From Psychroflexus halocasei (lineage in GTDB: Bacteria; Bacteroidota; Bacteroidia; Flavobacteriales; Flavobacteriaceae): a stretch of 64,000 nucleotides of DNA. The DNA lies in contig NZ_FNQF01000005.1 in NCBI RefSeq assembly GCF_900107595.1, positions 1-64,000 of the forward strand, read 5' to 3'. Both the position numbers and the translations under genes were made by a program. A model generated the notes under the pieces. The model had not been told where the DNA came from. It made no database searches and saw only the letters and a program-made list of their open reading frames with translations. Numbering within the stretch: the first letter of the stretch is position 1; every line of letters begins with the position of its first letter. Below, piece by piece: positions 17,736 to 26,864 of this stretch.

Positions 17736-19154
17736 TTATTTTTTAATCACTGCAGTATATTTCGGATGCATAAGGTTCTCAGGACTTAAAATTTTATCCA
17801 ATTCCTCTTCAGAGAGCAATTCTTTTTCAAGAATAAGTTCTCTAATTGTTTTTCCTGTTGCAACTGCTTCTTTCCCGATTACATCTCCCATATGGTGACC
17901 TATATAAGGATTAAGAAAAGTGATTAATCCTACAGAGTTGTAAACCATTTTTTTGGTATGTTCAGCGTTAGCTGTGATGCCTGAAATACATTTTCTAGCA
18001 AGTGTTTCAATGGCATTTGACAATAGTTCCATTGACTCAAATAAGCATTGTGCCATCACAGGTTCATAAACATTAAGTTGCAATTGTCCTGCTTCAGCAG
18101 CAAAAGAAACTGTTGCATCATTACCTATAATTTTAAAACAAACTTGGTTCACAACTTCTGGAATAACAGGATTAACTTTAGCTGGCATAATAGATGACCC
18201 AGCTTGCATTTGCGGCAGATTAATTTCATTTAATCCGCAACGAGGTCCTGAAGAAAGCAAACGTAAATCGTTACAGATTTTTGAAACTTTGACAGATGTT
18301 CTTTTTAAAGCGCCAGAAATAGTCACATAGTCACCACAATCTGATGTTGCCTCAATAAGATCTTCAGCTTCAACAAAACTTGCCTTTGTAAATTTTTGTA
18401 AATATCCTATTGAAAGTTCTGTAAATCCATCAGGTGCATTGACGCGTGTTCCTATTGCTGTACCGCCTAAATTAACCGGTAAAATAAGGTCTCTACAAGC
18501 CTTGAGATTTTTTGTTTCTTCTTTTAAATTTGTTGACCAAGCTGAAAACTCGTCACCTAAAGACATTGGGACTGCATCTTGCATTTGTGTTCTTCCCATC
18601 TTAATAACTTTTCTAAATTCAGCACTCTTTCTATCAAATTGATTAGTTAGAATATTGATTTTTTCAAGCAAATGGTTGATATAATAAAATATGGCAACGC
18701 GAAAACCAGTTGGATAAGCATCATTAGTCGATTGAGATTTATTAACATGGTCATTCGGATGCAGAATATCATAACTGCCTTTTGGGTGGCCATTTAAAGT
18801 AAGTGCCACATTCGTAATAACTTCATTGGTATTCATGTTAACTGAAGTTCCAGCGCCTCCCTGAAAAACATCAATCGGAAAGTATTCGATATATTTTTCC
18901 ATATTATTCAAGATCTCGTCACAAGCCTCAATAATCATGTCTGCTTGTTTTTTAGGGACCGTTCCGATATCTTTATTAGCAAAGGCACAAGCTTTTTTAG
19001 TTGTGACCATGCCTTTTATAAATATTGGATAATCACCTATCTTTCCATTTGAAATTTGGAAATTATTGAAGGCACGTTGAGTGTGTACACCAAAATAAAC
19101 ATCATCATTGATATCTAATTGTCCTAATAAATCTTCTTCTTTTCTAGTTTTCAT
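17736..19154 (-). CDS. aspA: aspartate ammonia-lyase (aspartase)
   Basis: A 472-residue cytoplasmic enzyme of the fumarase/aspartase superfamily that converts L-aspartate to fumarate and ammonia. It shows the superfamily signature [11 protein letters not shown] (about 318-328), the substrate-binding [10 protein letters not shown] (about 140) and [10 protein letters not shown] (about 188), and an N-terminus (RKEEDLLG) like AspA rather than FumC. The gene lies 38 bases after dcuA, the same partnership as the aspA-dcuA operon of E. coli. It supplies fumarate, for example as electron acceptor or TCA intermediate. Confidence 0.95.
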   Translation of the reverse strand: MKTRKEEDLLGQLDINDDVYFGVHTQRAFNNFQISNGKIGDYPIFIKGMVTTKKACAFANKDIGTVPKKQADMIIEACDEILNNMEKYIEYFPIDVFQGGAGTSVNMNTNEVITNVALTLNGHPKGSYDILHPNDHVNKSQSTNDAYPTGFRVAIFYYINHLLEKINILTNQFDRKSAEFRKVIKMGRTQMQDAVPMSLGDEFSAWSTNLKEETKNLKACRDLILPVNLGGTAIGTRVNAPDGFTELSIGYLQKFTKASFVEAEDLIEATSDCGDYVTISGALKRTSVKVSKICNDLRLLSSGPRCGLNEINLPQMQAGSSIMPAKVNPVIPEVVNQVCFKIIGNDATVSFAAEAGQLQLNVYEPVMAQCLFESMELLSNAIETLARKCISGITANAEHTKKMVYNSVGLITFLNPYIGHHMGDVIGKEAVATGKTIRELILEKELLSEEELDKILSPENLMHPKYTAVIKK

Positions 19155-19192
19155 AATATTTATTTTTTGATCAATAGCTTATTTTAATAATT

Positions 19193-20494
19193 TTAAAGTA
19201 TTAAACCTCCTATCACAAAGCCGAACACGACACTTAATGCAATAGTTATTATTCCTGGGATGAGGAAAGAGTGGTTAAAAACATACTTTCCTATTTTGGT
19301 GGTTCCAGTATCGTCCATCTCTACAGCAGCGATTAATGTTGGATAAGTTGGTAGTACAAACAATGCGCTCACCGCTGCAAAAGATGCTATCGCAGCAACT
19401 GGACTCACTCCTAAAGAAAGTGCAGCCGGCATCAAGGCTACTGTTGTTGCAGCCTGAGAATAAAGCAGCATACTCGCAAAAAATAGTATGACAGCCAATA
19501 ACCAAGAGTAACTATTTAAAAGTCCTCCTGCAGCTTCTTTGATTTCTTCAATATGATTACTTACAAAAGTATCTCCTAGCCAAGCAACTCCGAGAACACA
19601 AACACAAGCACTCATACCTGATTTGAAAGTGGACATGCTCGTCACTTTACCGATATCTATTTTGCAAACTAAAGCAATAACTGCTGCTGTTAAGAGCATA
19701 ATAGCGATGATGGCTTGGTTACGAGAAATAGTCACATTTGTGATAATCCCAATATTCTCAGATGTTAATGTTGCATAAGCGACAACGATGATAATTGCTG
19801 CAAGAAAAATTCCTACAGAAAATTTAGCGCTTTTAGAATCTTTATGATCTTTTTTGTCTAAATGTTTGACTAAACCTTTTGCTTCTCTCTTTAAATAAAC
19901 AGGATCTTGATCTAAAGGTTTTTCCATCAAGTTTGCGATAAAGGCGCTACCCATAACTGCTAAGAAAGTGGTAGGAATCGCAACTGCTAACAATTGAAGA
20001 TATGATACGCCGAGAGGCTCAAGATAGTCTGCGAAAATAACAACAGCTGCAGATATTGGAGATGCTGTAATTGCTATTTGAGATGCAATGACAGATATGC
20101 TCAAGGGTTTAGAAGGTCTTACATTTCCTTCTTTAGAAACTTCAGTAATGACTGGCAATGCGGCATAGACGGTGTGGCCTGTGCCTGAAAGTAAAGTCAT
20201 GAAATAAGTGACTAATGGAGCTAAGAAAGTAACGCGTTTAGGATTTTTACGCAATATTTTTTCGGTAACGTGAACGAGATAATCCAATCCACCTGCGTTT
20301 TGCATTGCTGCAATTGCTGCAATAACAGACATAATAATCAGTATAACATCCACAGGAATAGAGCCAGCCTCTAAACCGAAAACCATAGTAAGGACAATAA
20401 CGCCAGCACCACCAGCGTAGCCAATTCCGATACCTCCCATTCTGGCTCCAATGAGTATAAATAAAAGGACGATTAATAGTTCAACCCAAATCAT
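19193..20494 (-). CDS. dcuA: anaerobic C4-dicarboxylate transporter DcuA
   Basis: A 433-residue inner-membrane carrier with about ten hydrophobic helices, the same length as E. coli DcuA. Stretches GGLDYLVH, SQIAITASPISAAVV, GMSACVCVLGVAWLGDTFVSN and LPTYPTLIAAVEMDDTGTT match DcuA closely and DcuB less well. It exchanges aspartate, fumarate, malate and succinate. First gene of the aspartate set; a candidate Crp/Fnr-type site lies upstream. A long leader of about 255 bases is predicted. Confidence 0.95.
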   Translation of the reverse strand: MIWVELLIVLLFILIGARMGGIGIGYAGGAGVIVLTMVFGLEAGSIPVDVILIIMSVIAAIAAMQNAGGLDYLVHVTEKILRKNPKRVTFLAPLVTYFMTLLSGTGHTVYAALPVITEVSKEGNVRPSKPLSISVIASQIAITASPISAAVVIFADYLEPLGVSYLQLLAVAIPTTFLAVMGSAFIANLMEKPLDQDPVYLKREAKGLVKHLDKKDHKDSKSAKFSVGIFLAAIIIVVAYATLTSENIGIITNVTISRNQAIIAIMLLTAAVIALVCKIDIGKVTSMSTFKSGMSACVCVLGVAWLGDTFVSNHIEEIKEAAGGLLNSYSWLLAVILFFASMLLYSQAATTVALMPAALSLGVSPVAAIASFAAVSALFVLPTYPTLIAAVEMDDTGTTKIGKYVFNHSFLIPGIITIALSVVFGFVIGGLIL

Positions 20495-20756
20495 AAGATA
20501 TAATTTTAGCGTTTGCAGAGATTTGATATAACCTCTTTAATCTTGTTAATAAATTTTGTAATGGATTCAGTGGTGTGGTATGTCGATTAACATTTACAAA
20601 TGGCCATTCTAATTAATGGGAATTAGACCGCCTTCTGAATTTTTCCATTCTGCGAATGAACTGTCTAAAGCTTAAGAAGTAATAATACCTTACAAAAAGA
20701 GCTTTTCTAAATCTGAAGATTTGCAAATTTTCGCAATCTACTATCAGATTACAATA

Positions 20757-20764
20757 CAAAATTA
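20757..20764 (-). promoter_or_regulatory. candidate -7 element of the dcuA-aspA operon
   Basis: TAATTTTG on the minus strand matches TAnnTTTG. There is no -33 TTG; instead a TGATnnnnATCA dyad lies upstream at activator distance. Confidence 0.5.
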
Positions 20765-20787
20765 CGCTTCATAAGGATCGCAGTAGA

Positions 20788-20799
20788 TGATTTATATCA
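20788..20799. promoter_or_regulatory. Crp/Fnr-type site upstream of dcuA
   Basis: TGATTTATATCA fits TGATnnnnATCA, the core of Fnr-family sites (TTGATnnnnATCAA). Its centre (20793.5) is 33 bases upstream of the centre of the dcuA -7 box, about -41.5 from the probable start, the class II activator position. The same motif and spacing occur before the universal stress gene at 62045-62088. Confidence 0.55.
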
Positions 20800-20931
20800 G
20801 TTATGATTGTTAATGATTTGGTAATGATTTAATAATGCTATTTTAATCTTATTATTTGAAGCTTTATGTCTCTATAAATTAATGTAGAATACTGATAATC
20901 ATCTTGAATAAGAATATTGATAATCTCACAT

Positions 20932-22992
20932 TTAATTTTGATTTAAATTAATATGGATTTCTGTGCCTAATGCATTCCCATCTTCGTCTTTTTTATCGAT
21001 GATTTTTAAACTAATTTTTCCTGGGTTTGATTTATTATAAAGCTCAATACGTTCTTTAATAATCTGCATTCCCATGCTTTTGTGAGGTTTTTTCCTTTTA
21101 CGATTTTTGTTTTTATCTCTACCGACACCGTTGTCTTTAATAATGATCTGAGCTTTATGTTGATTAATAACAATATGGATACTCAATTTTTTCTCAGGAT
21201 TTTCACTTAATAATAGGCCATGCCAAATTGCATTTTCTAAAAAGGGTTGTAAGAGAAGAGGCGGAATAAATACATTTTCTATCTTCTCTGAATTGTCACC
21301 TGTAATATTAAAAATAAAATCTTTTTCAAATCTATTTTCTTCAAGCATCATGTAATACTGTGCGAGTTTGAGCTCTTCTTGTAAAGGAATAACATGATGT
21401 TTTGAAGTTTCCAAAACCATCCTTGTATAGCGACTAAATATTTTAAGATACTTAATCGCCTTTGCGTTTTGTTCACTTTGTATTAAATAAGTTATGGCAT
21501 TCAAGCTATTAAATAAAAAGTGAGGATTGACGCGTAATCTTGTTACCAAAATTTCTGCTTGAGCAATATTACGCTCGTAAATTGCATTCATTTTTTCTTT
21601 TTCTTCCTTAGAAATGCGTTCGGATGTTTTTTTCTTAGTTCTGTAATTTCTGTATTGTAAAGCAAAAATGATAAGAATGAAAATCAAACCAATGCTCAAC
21701 AAGATAGTTACAATCCGTCTGCGTTCAAGCTGTTCTTTTTGTTGTTCAACAACGGCTTTTTGTAAAGCTTTATCTTTTTCTAAAAGTTGAATATGGCTTT
21801 CTTTTTTTTCAAGATTGTATTGACGTGTGAGTGCTTCTATTTTGATGTTTTGATCTTCTATTTTAATACTGTCTTCATAAGTTTCAGATATTTTATAAAA
21901 CTCTAAAGCTTTTTTATAGTCCCCTTTTTTTTCTAAAAGTTGAGATATCTTAAATGTGTTAGCGATGATCAAGCCTAATTGATTGATTTGTTGCGAAATC
22001 TCAAGTGATTCACTAAAATAGTCTTCAGCCTTATTGTAATTTTTTTTATTATAGTTTACTTGACCTATTCTATATAATAGGCCAGCAACTTTACGTTTGT
22101 TTTTTAATTCTTTAAATAAATCGAATGATTTCTCATAATATGATATGGCTTTGTCATAGTTTTTAGCTTCTTTTAGATATGAAGTGCCGAAATATTCATA
22201 AGTGATTGCTAGACCAAATATGTCATTTCTATCTTGGTTAAGTTTAAGTAATTTCTGTAGGTATTGTCGTGCTGTTACGTAATCTTTTTTGTCAACATAA
22301 TAATCAGCAATAGAGAGATAATTCATTGCAGCACCAAGTGTATTTCCAAGTTCTAATTGAGTTTTAAGAGCTCTTTCAAAATAAGATAGGCTTTCATCTT
22401 CACGACCTGGTAAGCCGCTTAAAGCGTTCCCGATACCATTACAAGCAATACCTATATTTTTGAGATCATTTTCTTTTTCAGCAATTGATAGGGCTTTCAT
22501 GTAATATGAAATGGATGTATCATACTTTTGATTGTAGCGGGCAGCAACGCCAGCATTGTTAGCGAAAATCATTTTTTGAAGCGTTTCTACATCTTTATCC
22601 TCAACAAGTTTAAAAGCTTTGATGTGCAAGTTCAGAGCTTGATCATAAAGTTGATGATATCGGTTAAGCAAGCCTAGGTTATCCAAGGCTTTAGCATAAA
22701 GTAAGGTGTCATTTATTTTAAGCGCTAAATTAACTGCGTCTTCTGCATAAGATATTTCAATAGCTTCATTATGTTGCTCTCTGTGAATCTGCCTGGCAAG
22801 CTTCATCTGGTAATCGACTTTTAGTTTTGCTACTGTCGTGTTTTTAACTAGAGATTTTAGGCTGTCAATTTTAGATTTTTGTTGAGCCGATAATTGATTA
22901 AAACTAATGACATAACAGATTAAAAGAACAACTTTTAAAACTTTATAGAATACATTTTTTGAAGAAAGAATTAAAGTGAGTTGAGGTTTCAA
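20932..22992 (-). CDS. TPR-containing LytS-like sensor histidine kinase
   Basis: A 686-residue membrane kinase. An N-terminal hydrophobic segment (about 16-35) and a periplasmic array of at least six tetratricopeptide repeats (about 45-400) are followed by a coiled coil, one transmembrane helix (about 425-445) and a His_kinase domain with the phospho-acceptor NPHFLFNSLN (about 490) and an ATP-binding region (LLQPFLENAIWHGLL; DNGVGRDKN). This is the LytS/YehU architecture typical of Bacteroidetes, using TPRs as the sensor. It is third in a set with a LytTR regulator and a second kinase. Confidence 0.92.
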   Translation of the reverse strand: MKPQLTLILSSKNVFYKVLKVVLLICYVISFNQLSAQQKSKIDSLKSLVKNTTVAKLKVDYQMKLARQIHREQHNEAIEISYAEDAVNLALKINDTLLYAKALDNLGLLNRYHQLYDQALNLHIKAFKLVEDKDVETLQKMIFANNAGVAARYNQKYDTSISYYMKALSIAEKENDLKNIGIACNGIGNALSGLPGREDESLSYFERALKTQLELGNTLGAAMNYLSIADYYVDKKDYVTARQYLQKLLKLNQDRNDIFGLAITYEYFGTSYLKEAKNYDKAISYYEKSFDLFKELKNKRKVAGLLYRIGQVNYNKKNYNKAEDYFSESLEISQQINQLGLIIANTFKISQLLEKKGDYKKALEFYKISETYEDSIKIEDQNIKIEALTRQYNLEKKESHIQLLEKDKALQKAVVEQQKEQLERRRIVTILLSIGLIFILIIFALQYRNYRTKKKTSERISKEEKEKMNAIYERNIAQAEILVTRLRVNPHFLFNSLNAITYLIQSEQNAKAIKYLKIFSRYTRMVLETSKHHVIPLQEELKLAQYYMMLEENRFEKDFIFNITGDNSEKIENVFIPPLLLQPFLENAIWHGLLLSENPEKKLSIHIVINQHKAQIIIKDNGVGRDKNKNRKRKKPHKSMGMQIIKERIELYNKSNPGKISLKIIDKKDEDGNALGTEIHINLNQN

Positions 22993-23113
22993 ATTTTTCA
23001 GATATTGGTTAGTGAATTCTATGATTTAATTACTAGAGATTAAGTTAATGATTTTTAAGATATTAGACGTTGTCAATCTGATATTTTTGTACTAATGGTA
23101 ATATTGAATTGGC

Positions 23114-24580
23114 TTATTTGTATTTTAGTTCGAGTATAACTTCAGTTCCTGTGGCTTCATTATATTTATTTTTTAGATCATCGATTTTAAACGTATAGTT
23201 AAGACCATGTTTTTGATTGAAGTGTTGTAAACGTTGTTTGTTTATTTTTAGACCAATAGGCTCTTTTTGTCTTAATTTTCGACTAGAATAATGCTCTGAT
23301 TTTTCTCGGCCAATACCATTGTCTTTTATTTTTAAAACAACTTTATTTTCAGTTTTTTCAAATGAAATGTCAATTAACTTATCTTCCTTTTTGAGCATTA
23401 AACCATGCCAAATTGCGTTTTCGATAAAGGGTTGCAAAATCATAGGCGGCACCATGATTGTACTGAGGTTTATATCATTAGGTTTACGAATTTGAAGTTC
23501 GATTTTTTCTTCGAATCTGATGTTTTCTAAACTTGCATATAACTTTGTAATTGTGAGTTCTTCATCCAAAGTGATGCTGTCGAGTTCGGTACTATTAAGT
23601 ATATGTCTGATAAGTTTTGAAAATTTATTGAGATAATAAACAGCTTTTTCTTTTTGATCTTCAATCAAGAAAACTTTAATGGAATTTAAGGCATTAAAAA
23701 TAAAATGTGGATTCATCTGGCTTTGTAAAGAAACTAAATGAAGATGGTGTATCTGCTCTTCAAACTTTGCCTTTATAGTTTCTAATCTTTCTTTTTCTGC
23801 ATTTGCTGTTAATTCAAGTATTTCTTTTTCTTGCTTTTTTAATTGATCTTCTAAAAGTCTGTTTTGGTTTGCCTTAATGTTATGATTTTCTATTGATTTA
23901 TTGATGAGTTGAGTGTTAATCAAATTGATTTTATAAGCTAAGCCTATTGCAAAAACAATTTGTTCAATAAAAATCCCTATATAAAAAAGAATGAATGGAT
24001 TGATGTTAAGAAAATTCCATCCCATGATAGGGAAGAAAAGAGCAATCATAGCCAGAGTGATAAAAGTACCCCCTCCTAATATGAAAAAATATTTGAGTGA
24101 ACCTGGAAGTTTAAATGCTTTGTAAAGAGTATAAACTGCAAAGCAAAAAACAATAGGTACAAAAACATAAATATAGAAAATATCATAAAGCCTTGTGTTG
24201 TCAACATAGATTGTGTAAATAAGAAACAACGTACTGATTAAGAATGCAATAGAAACAACTTTAGTAATGAATTTATAAAATTGTTTTAAATGCTGCTTGA
24301 TGTCTAGGAAATAAAGGAAAAAGATAAAATAGGAGCAATTATAGATTACCTGAAGATACCATTTGAGAGAACTAAACGATGATGAACGAATGCTTTCTAA
24401 CCATTGTGCTTCATAAGGAGACATAATGATGAAATATGCTAAAAGAAAAAAGGTGTAATTTGAATACAGTAAAAAGCTTTTCTCGCGTGAGTTGAAACCA
24501 ATAACGAAGCTTAAGGCACAAAACACGACTAATGTACATACCATTAATTGCCAGAAAAATACGGATGGTTCAAATAGCAT
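23114..24580 (-). CDS. multi-pass LytS-like sensor histidine kinase
   Basis: A 488-residue protein with about six or seven hydrophobic helices in the first 225 residues, a coiled-coil linker (about 228-275) and a His_kinase domain with NPHFIFNALN (phospho-acceptor His about 292), PPMILQPFIENAIWHGLM and the G box DNGIGREKS. The membrane part resembles 7TM receptor-type sensor modules, though no ligand-binding extracytoplasmic domain is attached. It is 23 bases downstream of the LytTR regulator and should be its direct partner. Confidence 0.9.
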   Translation of the reverse strand: MLFEPSVFFWQLMVCTLVVFCALSFVIGFNSREKSFLLYSNYTFFLLAYFIIMSPYEAQWLESIRSSSFSSLKWYLQVIYNCSYFIFFLYFLDIKQHLKQFYKFITKVVSIAFLISTLFLIYTIYVDNTRLYDIFYIYVFVPIVFCFAVYTLYKAFKLPGSLKYFFILGGGTFITLAMIALFFPIMGWNFLNINPFILFYIGIFIEQIVFAIGLAYKINLINTQLINKSIENHNIKANQNRLLEDQLKKQEKEILELTANAEKERLETIKAKFEEQIHHLHLVSLQSQMNPHFIFNALNSIKVFLIEDQKEKAVYYLNKFSKLIRHILNSTELDSITLDEELTITKLYASLENIRFEEKIELQIRKPNDINLSTIMVPPMILQPFIENAIWHGLMLKKEDKLIDISFEKTENKVVLKIKDNGIGREKSEHYSSRKLRQKEPIGLKINKQRLQHFNQKHGLNYTFKIDDLKNKYNEATGTEVILELKYK

Positions 24581-24603
24581 GGGGTAAAATGTTTAAGATC
24601 TAG

Positions 24604-25326
24604 TTATATCTTATCTAAAAATTCTGATTTTTTATTACGTGAAACAGGAATTTCTTGTTGATTATCAAGGATAACGTAGCCTTCAGTTTTTAGATATTCA
24701 CTAACTTTTTTTAGATTGATTAGATAACTGTTGTGAACTCTAAAAAAATCTTGATTGGATAACAAGCTTTGAATTTCTTTTAATTTCTTTGAAATAAAAA
24801 GAGGTTTTCTATTTTCAAGATGAATTTTACAGTAATTGCCATCGCTTTTACAATATATAATTTCATCTGTGTTAATGAATACAAGCTTCCCTTCAACAGG
24901 GATTGCAATGCGTTTATCAGTATGTGCTTTCAAACGTTCTTCAAGAGCATCATAAGTACGTCCATTTCTTTTATCCGCTCTTACCTTTTCTATGGTTTCG
25001 GTTAAATCATCAGAGTCAATAGGTTTTAGTAGGTAATCCAAGGCATTTTCTTTAATAGCTTGAATAGCATATTGATTATAAGCTGTGACAAAGACGACAC
25101 AAAAATCACGTTTTTGAAAATGATCTAAAAACTGAAAACCATCCATCTCAGGCATTTCAACATCTAAGAAAACACAATCAGGATCATTGTGCCTTAAATA
25201 TGTAATAGCTTTCTCAGGGTTTGTGAAAGTTTCCATGACTTCAACATCCTTACAGAAATTATTTATTTCCCATTCAAGACTTTTGATTGACTTGAGTTCG
25301 TCATCAATTAAAATTACTTTAAGCAT
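24604..25326 (-). CDS. LytTR-family response regulator
   Basis: A 240-residue regulator with an N-terminal receiver domain (acidic DDE at 8-10, phospho-acceptor Asp in VFLDVEMPEMDG at about 55, VTAY, and LLKPI) and a C-terminal LytTR DNA-binding domain (about 140-240, with YCKSDGNYCKIHL and FFRVHNSYLINLKKV). First gene of the three-gene signalling set with two LytS-like kinases; both kinases could phosphorylate it. Targets are not evident. Confidence 0.93.
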   Translation of the reverse strand: MLKVILIDDELKSIKSLEWEINNFCKDVEVMETFTNPEKAITYLRHNDPDCVFLDVEMPEMDGFQFLDHFQKRDFCVVFVTAYNQYAIQAIKENALDYLLKPIDSDDLTETIEKVRADKRNGRTYDALEERLKAHTDKRIAIPVEGKLVFINTDEIIYCKSDGNYCKIHLENRKPLFISKKLKEIQSLLSNQDFFRVHNSYLINLKKVSEYLKTEGYVILDNQQEIPVSRNKKSEFLDKI

Positions 25327-25588
25327 TATTAAAAATAGTTTAGGTTCTTTTTAAAATTACAAAAAAAATGAGTTGCTAAACTATAATTTGTATGCATGGT
25401 CTAAAAGACCTTGTATTTGGCTGTTTTTAAAAGATAATTGAGAAACTTGAGTTTTGGTTAAAAACAGCAATTACCAATTACCCTTGAAAGTGTACCGATT
25501 ATAAACTCTATGTTCCCATCTGCAAATTAGCCCGTTGATAATCATTTATTTATCTCAATATTTGTTTTGAATTGAAAAGATAAAAATT

Positions 25589-26410
25589 ATGAAATCTAAT
25601 CTTCACAGTATATTATTTATGGTAGCAATTTGTAGCTCCATAACTCTCAATGCACAATTTCTTAAAAAATTAGGAGACAGAGTCACTGATGCTGCAGAGA
25701 ATACCATTACAAGGAAATCTGCTCAAAAAACCTCAAGAGAAGTTGGTAAAGGAATGGATGGTTTTTTTGAAAGTACATCTAAACAACAACGCTCTAAACT
25801 TTCTAAACCTAATTCTAAATATGCATTTGATTACAATTATCAAATGCAGATAACAACCGATGGCGAACAAATGTTAATGAACTATTACTTCAAACCTAAT
25901 AGTGATTATGCAGGGATGGCAATGTCACAAGACAATGTCAATATGTTTATTGTTTTTGATTATGATAAAGAAGCAGGTTACACTTTTATGAAAAGTAAAA
26001 ATCAAAGAATGTACACATCTACGCCTCTCGATATAGAAACAGATAATGATTGGGCTAATAATCCCTACACAAAATCTGATTACACAGTTAATGATCTGCC
26101 AAACAAAAATTTTTTAGGATATACATGTCAAGGAAAGCAAATAGAAAATGATGAATGGACTTTTACGATGTATTACACTGACGAAATTGAGATTAGTTTT
26201 CACAATATTCTAAACGCTTCAAAAGATCAATCTAATGATCCTTCAGTACTTCGAGATTATTTCGCTGAGGCTGAAGATGCTATGATGATGTATATGAAAA
26301 CAGTTGATAAAACTGGAAGAAAAAATCAAGAAACCATTATGGAGTGTGTTGCTTTTGAAAAAGTGAATCAGAATTTCAAAACAAAAAATTACCAATCTAT
26401 AAATTATTAA
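25589..26410 (+). CDS. secreted DUF4412-like protein
   Basis: A 273-residue protein with a signal peptide (about 1-22, ending LNAQ). After a basic region it has a beta-rich domain with YAFDYNYQMQITT, LMNYYFKPNSDYAG, MFIVFDYDKEAGYTFM, LGYTCQGKQIE and EWTFTMYYTDE, the pattern of DUF4412 proteins common in Bacteroidetes. No enzymatic motif is visible. The DUF4870 gene follows 11 bases later, so they may be co-transcribed. Confidence 0.7.
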   Translation: MKSNLHSILFMVAICSSITLNAQFLKKLGDRVTDAAENTITRKSAQKTSREVGKGMDGFFESTSKQQRSKLSKPNSKYAFDYNYQMQITTDGEQMLMNYYFKPNSDYAGMAMSQDNVNMFIVFDYDKEAGYTFMKSKNQRMYTSTPLDIETDNDWANNPYTKSDYTVNDLPNKNFLGYTCQGKQIENDEWTFTMYYTDEIEISFHNILNASKDQSNDPSVLRDYFAEAEDAMMMYMKTVDKTGRKNQETIMECVAFEKVNQNFKTKNYQSINY

Positions 26411-26421
26411 AAATAAACAAG

Positions 26422-26796
26422 ATGGAGAACAACACAAAAACACCACCTGCAGAACAAGCAGCAACGACAGATACTGAAATTAGTTTAGAAGCTAAAACCA
26501 TTGCTATCATCAGCTATATCACGCTCATCGGTTTAATCATTGCTTTTGTAATGAACAATGATAAAAAAGCAGATTTCTCAACATATCACATCAAACAAGC
26601 TTTAGGCATTGGGTTGACGGGTCTTGCTTTAGGTGTGGTTGGGATGATACCTATTTTAGGTTGGATAGCCTCATTTTTAGGAACAATCGCTTTAATTTAT
26701 TTATGGATTATGGGATTGGTAAATGCTGTAAATGCAAAGAAGAAGCCAGTACCATGGTTGGGTAAAAAGTATGAGGAATGGTTTAAAAATATTTAA
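26422..26796 (+). CDS. DUF4870-family membrane protein
   Basis: A 124-residue protein with three hydrophobic helices after a hydrophilic 20-residue N-terminus. The sequence KADFSTYHIKQALGIGL and the C-terminal WLGKKYEEW are typical of the DUF4870 (Tic20-like) family. The function is not known. It follows the DUF4412-like gene after 11 bases. Confidence 0.8.
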   Translation: MENNTKTPPAEQAATTDTEISLEAKTIAIISYITLIGLIIAFVMNNDKKADFSTYHIKQALGIGLTGLALGVVGMIPILGWIASFLGTIALIYLWIMGLVNAVNAKKKPVPWLGKKYEEWFKNI

Positions 26797-26864
26797 TATC
26801 TAAAAAACTTTCAGCAAAAAACAGAAATCTGAAAGCAATTCAATTAACTATAAAATTTATTATT

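Larger units (their letters stand above)
20495..20931. other. 437-base intergenic region with dcuA promoter
   Basis: No coding frame is supported. On the minus strand it contains the proposed dcuA promoter and regulator site (20757-20799) and a leader of about 255 bases. The leader has AT-rich short dyads (around 20690-20740) but no riboswitch I can name. Confidence 0.5.

Noticed and set aside
19275-19505. A 76-residue minus-strand frame inside dcuA
   Set aside because: Frame shadow of the DcuA coding sequence; Cys/Ser-rich composition typical of an out-of-frame reading.
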